NCBI RefSeq assembly: GCF_044751345.1 | Contig: NZ_JBIWXY010000001.1 | Coordinates: 1,178,001 to 1,242,000, forward strand | Direction of reading: 5' to 3' | From: Methylobacillus methanolivorans | GTDB taxonomy: Bacteria; Pseudomonadota; Gammaproteobacteria; Burkholderiales; Methylophilaceae | DNA length: 64,000 nucleotides | Shown: positions 43,591-54,000 of the stretch, piece by piece | Numbering within the stretch: the first letter of the stretch is position 1 | Layout: each line of letters starts with the position of its first letter | Translations under genes and position numbers: made by a program | The notes under the pieces: generated by a model | What the model was told of the DNA's origin: nothing | Database searches by the model: none | What the model saw: the letters and a program-made list of their open reading frames with translations, nothing else

Positions 43591-44343
43591 ATGTTCAGCA
43601 AAATCAAAGAAGACATCAATGTCGTATTCGAGCGAGACCCTGCGGCTCGCACGCGCTGGGAAATTCTGACCACCTACCCTGGCGTTCATGCCCTGCTCAT
43701 TCATCGCGTCTCGCACTGGCTTTGGCAGATGCGCTTTTATTGGCTGGCGCGATTCAGTTCATATATCGCACGCTGGCTGACCGGCATTGAAATCCACCCC
43801 GGTGCCGTGATTGGCAGGCGCGTTTTCATTGACCACGGCATGGGTGTCGTGATCGGGGAAACAGCCATCATTGGTGATGATTGCACGCTTTACCATGGCG
43901 TCACCCTGGGCGGCACCTCATGGAACAAGGGTAAACGCCACCCAACGTTATCAAACGGAGTTGTGATTGGCGCAGGCGCCAAGGTGCTCGGCCCAATCAC
44001 GATAGGTGCAAAAGCCAAGATTGGCTCCAATGCCGTTGTTGTCAAGGATGTGCCGGACAATGCTACCGCCGTCGGCATTCCCGCCCGACTGATTGATCAG
44101 GAACAACCACGCCAGCAAGACGCTGTATCAGACAAGATCGGCTTCGCCGCTTATGCGGTGAGTGACAATATGAATGACCCTTTAAACAAGGCGATTCACA
44201 CCCTGATTGAGCACATTGCCCTTCAAGATGCCCAGCTACAAACCGTCAAGGAGCAGCTTGCCAAGCTAGGCGCTGACATCGAAACGGATACAGAAGTGGG
44301 ACAAGCTTTTGATGTGAACTCCATCAACAAAATAGTTGACTAA
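43591..44343 (+). CDS. cysE: Serine O-acetyltransferase CysE
   Basis: CysE makes O-acetylserine, the precursor of cysteine. The 250-residue protein has a short helical N-terminus and the left-handed beta-helix with hexapeptide repeats (IEIHPGAVIGRRVFIDHGMGVVIGE and HGVTLGGTSWNKGKRHPT). It lacks the long N-terminal domain of E. coli CysE and has an extended C-terminal tail with a helical end. Its placement before the isc genes couples cysteine supply to desulfurase use. Confidence 0.93.
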   Translation: MFSKIKEDINVVFERDPAARTRWEILTTYPGVHALLIHRVSHWLWQMRFYWLARFSSYIARWLTGIEIHPGAVIGRRVFIDHGMGVVIGETAIIGDDCTLYHGVTLGGTSWNKGKRHPTLSNGVVIGAGAKVLGPITIGAKAKIGSNAVVVKDVPDNATAVGIPARLIDQEQPRQQDAVSDKIGFAAYAVSDNMNDPLNKAIHTLIEHIALQDAQLQTVKEQLAKLGADIETDTEVGQAFDVNSINKIVD

Positions 44344-44355
44344 AGTGTTCAGGTA

Positions 44356-44376
44356 TTCTAGAATTTCATCCTAGAA
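44356..44376. promoter_or_regulatory. Inverted repeat upstream of iscR
   Basis: TTCTAG (44356-44361), nine bases and CTAGAA (44371-44376) lie between cysE and iscR, 68 bases before the iscR ATG. It is not the classic IscR type 1 sequence; an operator role is only suggested by position. Confidence 0.35.
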
Positions 44377-44443
44377 ACTTGCCATGAAAAAGTCGCGACA
44401 ATCCAGTAGCGGCGCACCATTCGAACAACTTTAGGAACTGAAC

Positions 44444-44914
44444 ATGCGATTAACCACCAAAGGCCGTTTTGCAGTGACTGCGATGCTGGATCTGGCCCTC
44501 AATGAAGAGGAAAAGCCAGTCACGCTGGCTGGTATTAGCGAGCGTCAAGGCATTTCCCTTTCCTATCTTGAGCAACTTTTCAGCCGCCTGCGCCGCAATG
44601 GCCTGGTAAAAAGCGTCCGCGGTCCAGGCGGCGGTTATCGCCTAGCCAAGAATCATCACGACATTTCCGTCTCCGACATCATTACCGCGGTGGATGAGTT
44701 GATTGACGCGACTCAATGTGGCGGCAAGGAAAATTGCCATGAAGGCAAGCCCTGCATGACACATGACCTCTGGTCCAGCCTGAATGCCAAGATACTCGAT
44801 TACCTTTCTGGTGTTGCCCTGGCAGATTTGGTGGCCTCTCAGCGCGAAGGCAAGGAAATTCGCTTCACTGTGCGCCGCGAAAACTCACGCTCAGCCGTAC
44901 AGGTTGCCGCCTAA
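44444..44914 (+). CDS. iscR: Iron-sulfur regulator IscR
   Basis: IscR is an Rrf2-family repressor that senses the cellular Fe-S state through its own [2Fe-2S] cluster. The 156 residues have the winged helix-turn-helix (VTLAGISERQGISLSYLEQLFSRLRRNGLVKSVRGPGGGYRLA) and the cluster ligands Cys92, Cys98, Cys104 and His107 (QCGGKENCHEGKPCMTH). It heads the isc operon. Confidence 0.96.
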   Translation: MRLTTKGRFAVTAMLDLALNEEEKPVTLAGISERQGISLSYLEQLFSRLRRNGLVKSVRGPGGGYRLAKNHHDISVSDIITAVDELIDATQCGGKENCHEGKPCMTHDLWSSLNAKILDYLSGVALADLVASQREGKEIRFTVRRENSRSAVQVAA

Positions 44915-44929
44915 ATCGAGGCCATTGAC

Positions 44930-46078
44930 ATGCGTCGCGCCACCTACTTTGACAACAATGGCACCACCGCCCTACACCCAAAAGTGTTACAGGCGATGCT
45001 GTCCTATTTGTCAGAGCAGCAAGGCAATGCGACCAGCCGCCATATCTTTGGCCGCTCGGCCCGTAATGCCATTGACCAGGCTAGGGAACAGGTTGCTGAT
45101 GCAGTAGGGGCACACCCCTCACAAGTGATTTTCACCAGCGGGGGCACCGAGGCTGACAATCTCGCTATCACTGGCGTAGCACAAGCACTGGAAAAAGGCC
45201 GGGTTGCCATCAGCAGCCTAGAACACCCAGCGGTTTCAAGGCCAGCAGAAGCACTTAGGTGGCAAGGTTGGGCATTGGATCAAGTCGACTGCAATGCACA
45301 TGGACAAGTTGAAACAAGCGCTTTAGAGGCCATATTGAAAAATAAGGTCGACATTGTGTCCATCATGTTGGCCAATAACGAAACTGGTGTGATCCAGGAC
45401 ATCGCTGCTCTGGGTGACATTGCCCGCCAGCACAAAGCTTATATGCATACCGATGCAGTGCAGGCACTGGGCAAGATCAACGTAGATTTCAGCGGCCTGA
45501 ACGTCCATGCCATGAGCCTCTCATCGCACAAGATTAATGGCCCCCAAGGTGCAGGGGCATTGATTATGGATAAGCGGATCGATATTCAACCACTGCTGTA
45601 TGGCGGCGGTCAGGAAAAAGGTTTGAGAAGCGGTAGCGAGAACATTGCCGCAATTGTGGGCTTTGGTGCTGCCTGTCAATTGGCAGCCAACGAGGCGAGA
45701 GATCGTCAAGGAAAACTGGCTGTATTGCGTGAGCGTTTGGAACAGGGCTTGCATCATCTAGATGCCGTCATTTTTGGTGCGGGTGCTGAACGCCTGCCCA
45801 ACACCAGCTTTTTTGCCTTCGAGGGTATTGAAGGCGAAACATTGGTGATGGCACTAGATAAGCAGGGTTTTGCAGTCGCCAGTGGCTCCGCATGCTCCAG
45901 CGACAACACCGAGCCTAGCCATGTGTTACTCGCCATGGGCATACACCCCGACATCGCACGTGGTGCGATTCGAGTGAGCTTTGGCAACAATAACGAATTA
46001 CATGAAGTGGAAGCCTTCCTGCAAGCACTGGAAGGTGAACTCACAAGATTGAGAAAGTTAACTGCTATCGCAGTTTAG
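44930..46078 (+). CDS. NifS-like cysteine desulfurase, second copy beside iscS
   Basis: This is a 382-residue PLP-dependent cysteine desulfurase: DNNGTTALHP at the N-terminus, PLP-binding Lys201 (SLSSHKINGPQGAG), substrate loop ending in catalytic Cys322 (ASGSACSSDNTEPSHVL). It is 15 bases after iscR and 10 before iscS, so both desulfurases share one operon. It is nearer to NifS-type enzymes than to the IscS that follows; the two are clearly divergent, so this is not a recent duplication. Confidence 0.93.
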   Translation: MRRATYFDNNGTTALHPKVLQAMLSYLSEQQGNATSRHIFGRSARNAIDQAREQVADAVGAHPSQVIFTSGGTEADNLAITGVAQALEKGRVAISSLEHPAVSRPAEALRWQGWALDQVDCNAHGQVETSALEAILKNKVDIVSIMLANNETGVIQDIAALGDIARQHKAYMHTDAVQALGKINVDFSGLNVHAMSLSSHKINGPQGAGALIMDKRIDIQPLLYGGGQEKGLRSGSENIAAIVGFGAACQLAANEARDRQGKLAVLRERLEQGLHHLDAVIFGAGAERLPNTSFFAFEGIEGETLVMALDKQGFAVASGSACSSDNTEPSHVLLAMGIHPDIARGAIRVSFGNNNELHEVEAFLQALEGELTRLRKLTAIAV

Positions 46079-46088
46079 GAATCGCAAA

Positions 46089-47306
46089 ATGACAGTACGT
46101 ACGCCTATTTATCTGGATTATTCAGCCACTACCCCACTTGATCCACGGGTAGCGGAAAAGATGATCCCTTACTTGACCGAGCATTTCGGCAACCCTGCTT
46201 CACGCAGCCACTCTTTCGGCTGGACAGCGGAAAAAGCCGTGGAAAATGCACGTGAAGAAGTCGCCAAGCTGGTGAATGCAGACCCGCGTGAAATTGTCTG
46301 GACCTCTGGCGCCACCGAGTCCAACAATCTGGCGATCAAAGGCGCAGCCAATTTTTACAGCCCTTCCAAGGGCAAACATATTGTCACCGTACAAACCGAA
46401 CACAAAGCCGTGATCGATACGGTACGTGAGCTGGAAAGACTGGGTTACGAAGCAACATATCTGGTTCCAGAAACCAATGGCCTCATTGATCTGGAAAAAT
46501 TCAAGGCTGCCTTGCGCCCAGATACTGTACTGGCATCTGTGATGCTGGTGAATAACGAGATTGGCGTTATCCAGGATATTGAAGCGCTCGGTAACATTTG
46601 TCGCGAGCAAGGCGTCATTTTCCACGTGGATGCGGCACAAGCGACTGGCAAGGTGCATATAGACCTGCAAAAACTGCCTGTGGACTTGATGAGCTTCTCT
46701 GCCCACAAGACCTATGGCCCCAAGGGTATTGGCGCGCTATATGTACGTCGCAAGCCGCGTGTACGCATTGAGGCGCAAATGCATGGCGGTGGCCATGAGC
46801 GCGGCATGCGTTCCGGCACGCTGGCCACACACCAGATCGTTGGTATGGGCGAAGCATTCCGTATTGCTCGTGAGGAAATGGACATCGAAAACGTCCGTAT
46901 CCGCACATTGCGTGACCGTCTGCTCAAGGGCTTGCAGGCGATTGATGAGGTGTACATCAATGGCGATCTAGAACACCGCGTTGCTCACAACCTGAATATC
47001 AGCTTCAACTTCGTAGAAGGCGAATCGCTGATCATGGCAGTCAAGGATATTGCAGTTTCCAGTGGTTCCGCCTGTACTTCGGCCAGCCTGGAACCTTCCT
47101 ATGTCCTGCGGGCATTGGGACGTTCAGATGAATTAGCACATAGTTCCATCCGCTTCTCTATCGGGCGCTTCACCACGGAAGAAGATATTGATTACACCGT
47201 AGAGTTGATGAAGAGCAAGATTGGCAAATTGCGTGAACTCTCCCCGCTCTGGGAAATGCACTTGGATGGTGTAGACCTGAATACGGTCGAGTGGGCAGCG
47301 CATTAA
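46089..47306 (+). CDS. iscS: Cysteine desulfurase IscS
   Basis: IscS provides sulfur for Fe-S clusters and tRNA thiolation. The 405 residues match E. coli IscS in length and motifs: IYLDYSATTPLDPRV, PLP Lys207 (SFSAHKTYGPKGIGALYV) and the catalytic Cys in VSSGSACTSASLEPSYVLRALG, with the C-terminal WEMHLDGVDLNTVEWAAH typical of IscS. Confidence 0.97.
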   Translation: MTVRTPIYLDYSATTPLDPRVAEKMIPYLTEHFGNPASRSHSFGWTAEKAVENAREEVAKLVNADPREIVWTSGATESNNLAIKGAANFYSPSKGKHIVTVQTEHKAVIDTVRELERLGYEATYLVPETNGLIDLEKFKAALRPDTVLASVMLVNNEIGVIQDIEALGNICREQGVIFHVDAAQATGKVHIDLQKLPVDLMSFSAHKTYGPKGIGALYVRRKPRVRIEAQMHGGGHERGMRSGTLATHQIVGMGEAFRIAREEMDIENVRIRTLRDRLLKGLQAIDEVYINGDLEHRVAHNLNISFNFVEGESLIMAVKDIAVSSGSACTSASLEPSYVLRALGRSDELAHSSIRFSIGRFTTEEDIDYTVELMKSKIGKLRELSPLWEMHLDGVDLNTVEWAAH

Positions 47307-47427
47307 CAAGCGCCTGGGTATATGGCCTGCCGATCACAGCTGCATTCATACATGAGATACATGACCTGCCAATATCGTTGAGACACAGTATCACTCTCGG
47401 CATATTGGCACATTAAGGAGTAAAAAA

Positions 47428-47829
47428 ATGGCTTATTCAGACAAAGTACTCGACCACTACGAGAACCCACGTAACGTTGGCTCTATGGACAAGAACGACC
47501 CTTCTGTTGGCACTGGCATGGTAGGCGCTCCAGCCTGCGGTGACGTCATGAAGCTGCAAATCAAGGTGAATGAACAAGGCATTATTGAGGATGCCAAGTT
47601 CAAGACCTATGGCTGCGGTTCCGCGATTGCTTCCAGCTCACTCGTGACTGAACTCATCAAGGGAAAATCCTTAGATCAGGCCATGGAAATCAAGAACTCC
47701 GATATTGCCGAAGAATTGGCACTGCCACCGGTCAAGATTCACTGCTCAGTGCTGGCAGAAGACGCCATTCGCGCAGCAGTGGCTGACCTCAAAGCCAAGC
47801 AAGGCACCAAGGACGAACAGGCAGCGTAA
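47428..47829 (+). CDS. iscU: Fe-S cluster scaffold IscU
   Basis: IscU is the scaffold on which clusters are built. The 133 residues have ligands Cys37 (PACGDVM), Cys63 (YGCGSAIASSS) and Cys106 (KIHCSVLAEDAI), and the LPPVK motif read by HscA. AAGGAG precedes the ATG. It is 121 bases after iscS, a gap large enough for an internal promoter though none is obvious. Confidence 0.97.
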   Translation: MAYSDKVLDHYENPRNVGSMDKNDPSVGTGMVGAPACGDVMKLQIKVNEQGIIEDAKFKTYGCGSAIASSSLVTELIKGKSLDQAMEIKNSDIAEELALPPVKIHCSVLAEDAIRAAVADLKAKQGTKDEQAA

Positions 47830-47841
47830 AGGACGGAACTC

Positions 47842-48165
47842 ATGGCAATCTCGCTCACAGAAACTGCTGCCAAGCGCGTGCAGAAATTCCTTGCTAATCG
47901 CGGCAAGGGTGTTGGCCTGCGCTTGGGTGTCAAAACCACTGGCTGTTCCGGCATGGCTTATACGCTGGAGTTTGTTGATGACATCAATGCTGAAGATGTG
48001 GTGTTCGACAGCCACGATGTGAAGGTGATCGTCGACCCCAAGAGCCTAGTCTACATTGATGGCACTGAGCTGGACTTTGCCAAGGAGGGCCTTAACGAAG
48101 GGTTCAAGTTCAACAACCCGAACGTCAAGGATGAATGTGGCTGCGGTGAAAGCTTTACGGTATAA
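47842..48165 (+). CDS. iscA: A-type Fe-S carrier IscA
   Basis: IscA is an A-type carrier. The 107 residues show the three conserved cysteines in TTGCSGMAY and DECGCGESF. It follows iscU by 12 bases. Confidence 0.97.
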   Translation: MAISLTETAAKRVQKFLANRGKGVGLRLGVKTTGCSGMAYTLEFVDDINAEDVVFDSHDVKVIVDPKSLVYIDGTELDFAKEGLNEGFKFNNPNVKDECGCGESFTV

Positions 48166-48231
48166 GCCGCGCCCCTCAGCTTAAGGCAGTGTGTTAGCTG
48201 CACTGCCCCATTCAGTTCAAACCCTTCCTTT

Positions 48232-48765
48232 ATGTCTAATTTACAGCAGAATTATTTTGCACTCTTTGGCTTGCCAGTTCAGTTCTCACTGGATATGACC
48301 CTGTTGGATCAGCGTTATCGCAAGTTGCAAGCAGAAGTGCACCCAGATCGCTTTGTTGCCGCATCACCAAGCGAGCGCATGCAATCTATGCAATGGGCGA
48401 CACACGCGAATGAAGCCTATCACACGCTCAAGCACCCAACTTCGCGCGCGCGCTACCTGTTGCAACTACAAGGCATAGATACGCAAGAAGAAAGCAATAC
48501 CGCCATGCCAGCTCACTTCCTCATGCTACAAATGGAATGGCGCGAGGCGGCAGAGGATGCATTTGATGAAGGCAATATCACGGTATTGGATCGCTTGCTC
48601 AAGGATATGCGCGCAGAAGCCAAGACACTAGAAGATAGCCTGGCCAATCACCTTGACCAACAACAAGCATGGCAAGAAGCCTCGGGCACTGTGCGCAAAT
48701 TGAGTTTCATCGACAAGATTCGTAGTGATATCGAACACAAGATCAGCAAACTGGAAGACGAATAA
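48232..48765 (+). CDS. hscB: J-type co-chaperone HscB
   Basis: HscB delivers IscU to HscA. The 177 residues have an N-terminal J domain with the HPD motif at 37-39 (EVHPDRFVAAS) and a C-terminal helical bundle that binds IscU. It lies nine bases before hscA. Confidence 0.95.
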   Translation: MSNLQQNYFALFGLPVQFSLDMTLLDQRYRKLQAEVHPDRFVAASPSERMQSMQWATHANEAYHTLKHPTSRARYLLQLQGIDTQEESNTAMPAHFLMLQMEWREAAEDAFDEGNITVLDRLLKDMRAEAKTLEDSLANHLDQQQAWQEASGTVRKLSFIDKIRSDIEHKISKLEDE

Positions 48766-48774
48766 CCGCACGCT

Positions 48775-50643
48775 ATGGCTTTATTACAGATATCAGAACC
48801 CGGCATGAGCACCGCGCCCCACCAGCATCGCCTGGCAGTGGGAATAGACCTAGGCACAACCAATTCATTGGTTGCAACCGTGCGTAGCGGCCTCAGCACT
48901 GTACTGCTGGATGAAACTGGGCATGCTCTGTTGCCCTCTGTCGTGCATTACACTGCTGACGGACAGATTGAAGTTGGCTACCCTGCCCAGTTGCAGCAAA
49001 GCCAGGATCCGCAGAACACTATTGTCTCGGTCAAGCGCTTCCTGGGCCGTGGATTGAGTGATATTGGCGACACCAGCCACCTGCCATACCGTTTCATTGA
49101 GACACCCGGCATGGTGCAAATCGACACTCGCGCTGGGATCAAGAGCCCGGTTGAAGTGTCTGCTGACATTCTGCAAGCCCTCAAGGCCCGTGCTGAACAA
49201 GCATTAGGTGGGGAATTAACCGGTGCCGTGATTACCGTCCCAGCCTATTTTGATGATGCCCAGCGTCAGGCCACCAAGGATGCCGCCCGGCTGGCTGGCA
49301 TCAATGTGCTGCGCCTGCTGAATGAACCCACAGCCGCCGCCGTGGCTTATGGTTTGGATAATTCATCAGAAGGTATTTATGTGATTTATGATCTTGGTGG
49401 CGGCACATTCGATGTCTCCATCCTGCGTCTAAGCAAAGGAGTCTTTGAAGTGCTGTCCACCAACGGTGACTCTGCCCTCGGTGGTGACGACTTTGACCGC
49501 CGTATTTTCTGCTGGATACTGGAACAAGCTCGCCTGCAACCACTGACCCCTGCGGATACACGCCTGCTCATGACCAAGGCCAGGGAGGCCAAGGAGTGGC
49601 TCACCGAGCACGCTAGCGCAAGTATCACTGCCGTACTCAGTGACGGTGAGATCATTGACTTGAGCCTGAGCCAGACAGAGTTTCACGCACTGACCCAACA
49701 GCTGCTGAACCGCACATTGACACCGATACGCAAAGCATTACGTGATGCTTCACTTGACGTAAAGGAAGTCCAGGGTGTGGTGCTAGTCGGTGGTGCAACA
49801 CGCATGCCGCAAGTACGCCATGCCGTCACCAGCTTTTTCGGCCAAGACCCATTGACTAACCTCGATCCTGATCAAGTGGTTGCGTTGGGAGCAGCCATCC
49901 AGGCGAATATCCTGGCGGGCAATCGTCATGATGATGATTTGCTGTTGCTGGATGTCATCCCGCTTTCACTAGGCCTGGAAACCATGGGCGGCTTGGTAGA
50001 GAAAGTCATTCCTCGCAACTCCACCTTGCCGGTCGCACGCGCCCAAGACTTTACCACCTTCAAGGATGGTCAAACGGCGATGAGCATCCATGTCTTGCAG
50101 GGTGAGCGGGAGCTAGTATCAGACTGTCGATCTCTCGGGAGATTTGAACTACGCGGCATCCCACCCATGGCGGCAGGCGCTGCGCGTATTCGCGTCACCT
50201 TCCAGGTGGATGCTGATGGACTACTTTCCGTATCGGCACAAGAGCAAACTAGTGGCGCTCATGCCAATATCGTTGTCAAACCTTCCTATGGCTTGAGCGA
50301 AGACCAAATCACCAATATGCTGCAAGCGTCTTTTAGCTCGGCTGAAACGGACAAGCAAGCACGTGCCCTGCAAGAAGCCAGAGTGGATGCCGCCCGGCTA
50401 CTAGAGGCGATTGAAGCTGCATTGCGCCAAGATGGTGATGCACTGTTAAGCGAAGCAGAAAGAACCGACATCAGCCGTCAGATGGAAAGCTTGCGCAACC
50501 TGGCACAACAAGAGGATAGCGCTGCGATCACCCAGGCCGTGAACAACCTCAACCATGCGACAGAAAGCTTTGCAGCACGCCGTATGGACGCCTCGGTCAG
50601 GCAGGCACTTGCCGGGCAATCATTGAATACTCTGGAACTCTAG
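48775..50643 (+). CDS. hscA: Hsp70-type chaperone HscA
   Basis: HscA is the dedicated Hsp70 for cluster transfer from IscU. The 622-residue product has a short leader, the ATPase domain (VGIDLGTTNSLVATV, YDLGGGTFDVSILRL, VVLVGGATRMPQVR) and a substrate-binding domain starting near LLLLDVIPLSLGLETMGG, plus a helical lid. Length matches the family. Confidence 0.97.
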   Translation: MALLQISEPGMSTAPHQHRLAVGIDLGTTNSLVATVRSGLSTVLLDETGHALLPSVVHYTADGQIEVGYPAQLQQSQDPQNTIVSVKRFLGRGLSDIGDTSHLPYRFIETPGMVQIDTRAGIKSPVEVSADILQALKARAEQALGGELTGAVITVPAYFDDAQRQATKDAARLAGINVLRLLNEPTAAAVAYGLDNSSEGIYVIYDLGGGTFDVSILRLSKGVFEVLSTNGDSALGGDDFDRRIFCWILEQARLQPLTPADTRLLMTKAREAKEWLTEHASASITAVLSDGEIIDLSLSQTEFHALTQQLLNRTLTPIRKALRDASLDVKEVQGVVLVGGATRMPQVRHAVTSFFGQDPLTNLDPDQVVALGAAIQANILAGNRHDDDLLLLDVIPLSLGLETMGGLVEKVIPRNSTLPVARAQDFTTFKDGQTAMSIHVLQGERELVSDCRSLGRFELRGIPPMAAGAARIRVTFQVDADGLLSVSAQEQTSGAHANIVVKPSYGLSEDQITNMLQASFSSAETDKQARALQEARVDAARLLEAIEAALRQDGDALLSEAERTDISRQMESLRNLAQQEDSAAITQAVNNLNHATESFAARRMDASVRQALAGQSLNTLEL

Positions 50644-50646
50644 GCC

Positions 50647-50988
50647 ATGGCAAAAATTACTGTTCTCCCGCATCCGGAATACTGCCCCGAAGGCAAGACA
50701 TTCGAGGCACAGCCCGATAGGTCGATCTGCCATAACCTGCACAAGCAGGATATCGATATTGATAGTGCCTGTGGCGGCGTTTGCGCCTGCACCACCTGCC
50801 ATATCTATGTTCAGAAGGGTTACAACTCACTATCTGAACCTGAAGAAATAGAAGAAGACATGCTGGACCAGGCCTGGGGGTTGAAGCCCAACTCGCGCCT
50901 CTCATGCCAAGCGATTGTCGGGGATGAGGACATTGTGGTGGAAATCCCGATCTACTCGCTCAATCTCGCCAAGGAACCTCCTCACTAG
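50647..50988 (+). CDS. fdx: Isc-type [2Fe-2S] ferredoxin
   Basis: This 113-residue ferredoxin supplies electrons for cluster assembly. Ligands are in the CGGVCACTTCH motif and the later LSCQAIVGDEDIVVEIP. It ends the isc operon; no iscX follows. It converges with the GGDEF-EAL gene 24 bases on. Confidence 0.96.
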   Translation: MAKITVLPHPEYCPEGKTFEAQPDRSICHNLHKQDIDIDSACGGVCACTTCHIYVQKGYNSLSEPEEIEEDMLDQAWGLKPNSRLSCQAIVGDEDIVVEIPIYSLNLAKEPPH

Positions 50989-51012
50989 GCAGATCAGCAG
51001 GCGAGGCTTTGG

Positions 51013-54000
51013 TCAAGCCTCCGCCAGGCCAGTTTCTTCTGCAAATTGTAAGCCATGCGCATAGGTACGGCCTGCGCGCCTTGCTGTGTCAAAGCGCAGC
51101 ATGCCAAGAAAAGCTTCTGCACTCAGTGGTCGGCTGAAAATATAGCCCTGTAACTGATCACAGCCTTTTGTGCGCAAGAATTCAAGTTGTGCCTGGGTTT
51201 CCACGCCCTCGGCCACGACTTTGACCTTAAGGCTATGTGCCATGGCAATAATCGCCTGCGTAATCGCCATATCATCTGCATCTTGGGGAATATCCCGGAC
51301 AAAGGATCGATCAATCTTCAATGAGTCAATCGGGAAGTGTTTGAGATAACCCAATGATGAATACCCCGTACCAAAATCATCGATCAGCACATGAGTACCC
51401 AGGTTACGGAAATGCTGCAACATCTGGCTGGCCCGCTCTGCATTCTGCATGATCATGCTTTCCGTGATTTCCAGCTCCAGGCAATCTGGCGTCAGCCCAC
51501 TTTCATCCAATGCATCCAGAATCACTTTATGCAGGCTATCTTCACGGAATTGCCGCGCGGAAATATTGACCCCAACCCTGATCGGCCTGCCTGCAATCTC
51601 TTGCCAGGCATAAGCATCGCGGCAAGCCTGCTTCAACACCCACTCACCAATCTGGATAATCAAGCCTGTTTCTTCAGCGATCGGAATAAACTCCTGTGGT
51701 GACACCATGCCCAACTCAGCATGTTGCCAACGAATTAAAGCCTCCGCCCCGATAATGTACTGCCCCGTCAAATCCAGCTTCGCTTGATACAACAAAGTGA
51801 ACTCATTACGCTCTAGGGCACGACGCAAGCCGTTTTCAATGGTGAGTCGGCTAACACTGCTGGCATTGCTTTCGGCAGAGTAAAAATGGAAAGTATTCTT
51901 CCCATCGTCCTTGGCACGGTACATCGCCATGTCTGCATTTTTCAATAATGAGAATATGTCCACGCCATCCTCAGGATAAGCACTGATCCCGATACTGGCA
52001 CTGATATACAACTCCTGCTGCATGAGGATAAAAGGCTGCGCCAGCGCATGCATGATCTTGCGTGCCACCGTCACCAAATATTGTTGGTCAGTGAAGTCCT
52101 CGACCAGTACGACAAACTCATCCCCGCCCTGGCGCGCAATGGTATCCGTTTGACGTAGACACTCCCGGAGGCGGCTTGCTGCCTCTTGCAACAACATATC
52201 TCCAGCTTGGTGTCCCAGGGTATCGTTGATGATCTTGAAGCGGTCAAGATCGATGAACAGCACACCAATACGCTGCTGATAGCGCTGGGCACGCAACAAG
52301 GCCAACTCAATGCGCTCCTGTAGCAAGGCCCGGTTAGGAAGCCCAGTCAGGCCATCATGAGTAGCAAGGAATTGCAGGCGCTCTTCGGACTGCTTACGCT
52401 GGCTGATATCAGTCAATACCACGATATAGTTCTGTAAAATACCGTTGCCATCGTATACAGAACTGATCGACACCCACTCCGGGTAATACTCACCGCTCTT
52501 TTTACGCCCGATGAGCTCTCCCATCCACTTGCCATGCTGCTGCACCAGGCTACCAATCGCTTGATTATCCTCGGCCACGTCATCAAGCAAAGACAAGCGC
52601 GTACCAATGCAATCTTCGCGCGCATAGCCCGTCATTCCCAGATAAGCCTGGTTTACCTCCAGGATATTGCGCTCCCTATCTGCGATCAGGATCGCCTCGC
52701 TTGTATGATCAAATACCTGCTTGGAAAGATTGAGGCCTGCTTCAGCAGCCTTGCGTGCCGTAATATCCAACATGACGCCCAGCAACTCCTGGGGCTTATT
52801 GCCACTGCGGTCAGGAATCACCCGCACAATATCCTGTAGCCAGACCGCCCGACCATCCGCGGCCAGCATCCTGTACTCAAACACATGATCTTGAAGCTGC
52901 TGGGTTTCCCAACTACAAAAATCTACTACCCACGCCCTATCATCCGGGTGAATTTTCTCTACCCAGAAACGGGGGTTAGCCACCCACTCCTCAAGGGGAT
53001 ATCCCAACAGACTTTCAGCCTCCTGACTCACAAAGGTAAAAGCCGCTTCGGGAGTGGCACGCCAGACGACAGCCTTGACCGACTCGACCAACTCACGATA
53101 TTCGGCGCGGCTATGCAGCAAAGCCTCCTCAGCCTGTTTACGGCTGCTAATATCAATGATGAGTACCACGACACGCTCGCTATCATCGCGATAATTAGCT
53201 GCCGCTACCTCAATAGGTATCGGCTTACCCGATTTACTGATCCCAAGTGCCTCATATCGGCTAGGTGTAAATTCACCGCGCACCCGCTGCTCGTAATGTC
53301 GCGCCACACGCTCACGATCACTTGGGTGTATCAAGCTAAGGAAATGAGCGCCCATTGGGATATCGCGCGCATCATAGCCGCCTATCTTCCATAAAGCCTC
53401 ATTGGCATAGACAATCTTGCCATCCTCAATGACAACTACCCCTTCCCCTGCGTCAGACTGAGCATTACTCAATGCGTTGTAAAGCCCGAGCTGCTTTTTC
53501 AATTGCTCATCTGCTCGCAAACGCCCCACATGCACACCAGATAAACCGACACCAATCGACACGGTGACAAGCGCAAACAACCAATAGTTAAACAGCTCAG
53601 CGTTACTAAGCTCCATAGTGAAATAGCCGTGATACCCACCACCACCCCACAGCGCCGTGATGACAATCAACAACGACGCCAATGCCGCCCCTCGCTGGTG
53701 AAAACTCAATGCAGCCCATATCACCAACGGAAAGACCAGAAATGCCTTGGCTTCCAACTCACCCGACTCAGACAAAAGCTCATTGAATGCCAGCACACAT
53801 AACCCCAACAGCAAGCCACTGAGCACTAGGGCTTCCAATATCCTCGCCCTGCCCCAACGAATTGGTTCCGAGTGAAAAAAAGCCAGGATAGCAGGCGTCA
53901 GGAGAATAATGCCCAATGCGTCCCCCATCCACCATTGCAACCAGGTCACAGACAAGAATGCGGGCTGCACTATGCCAAATGTACTCAATACTAGACAACC

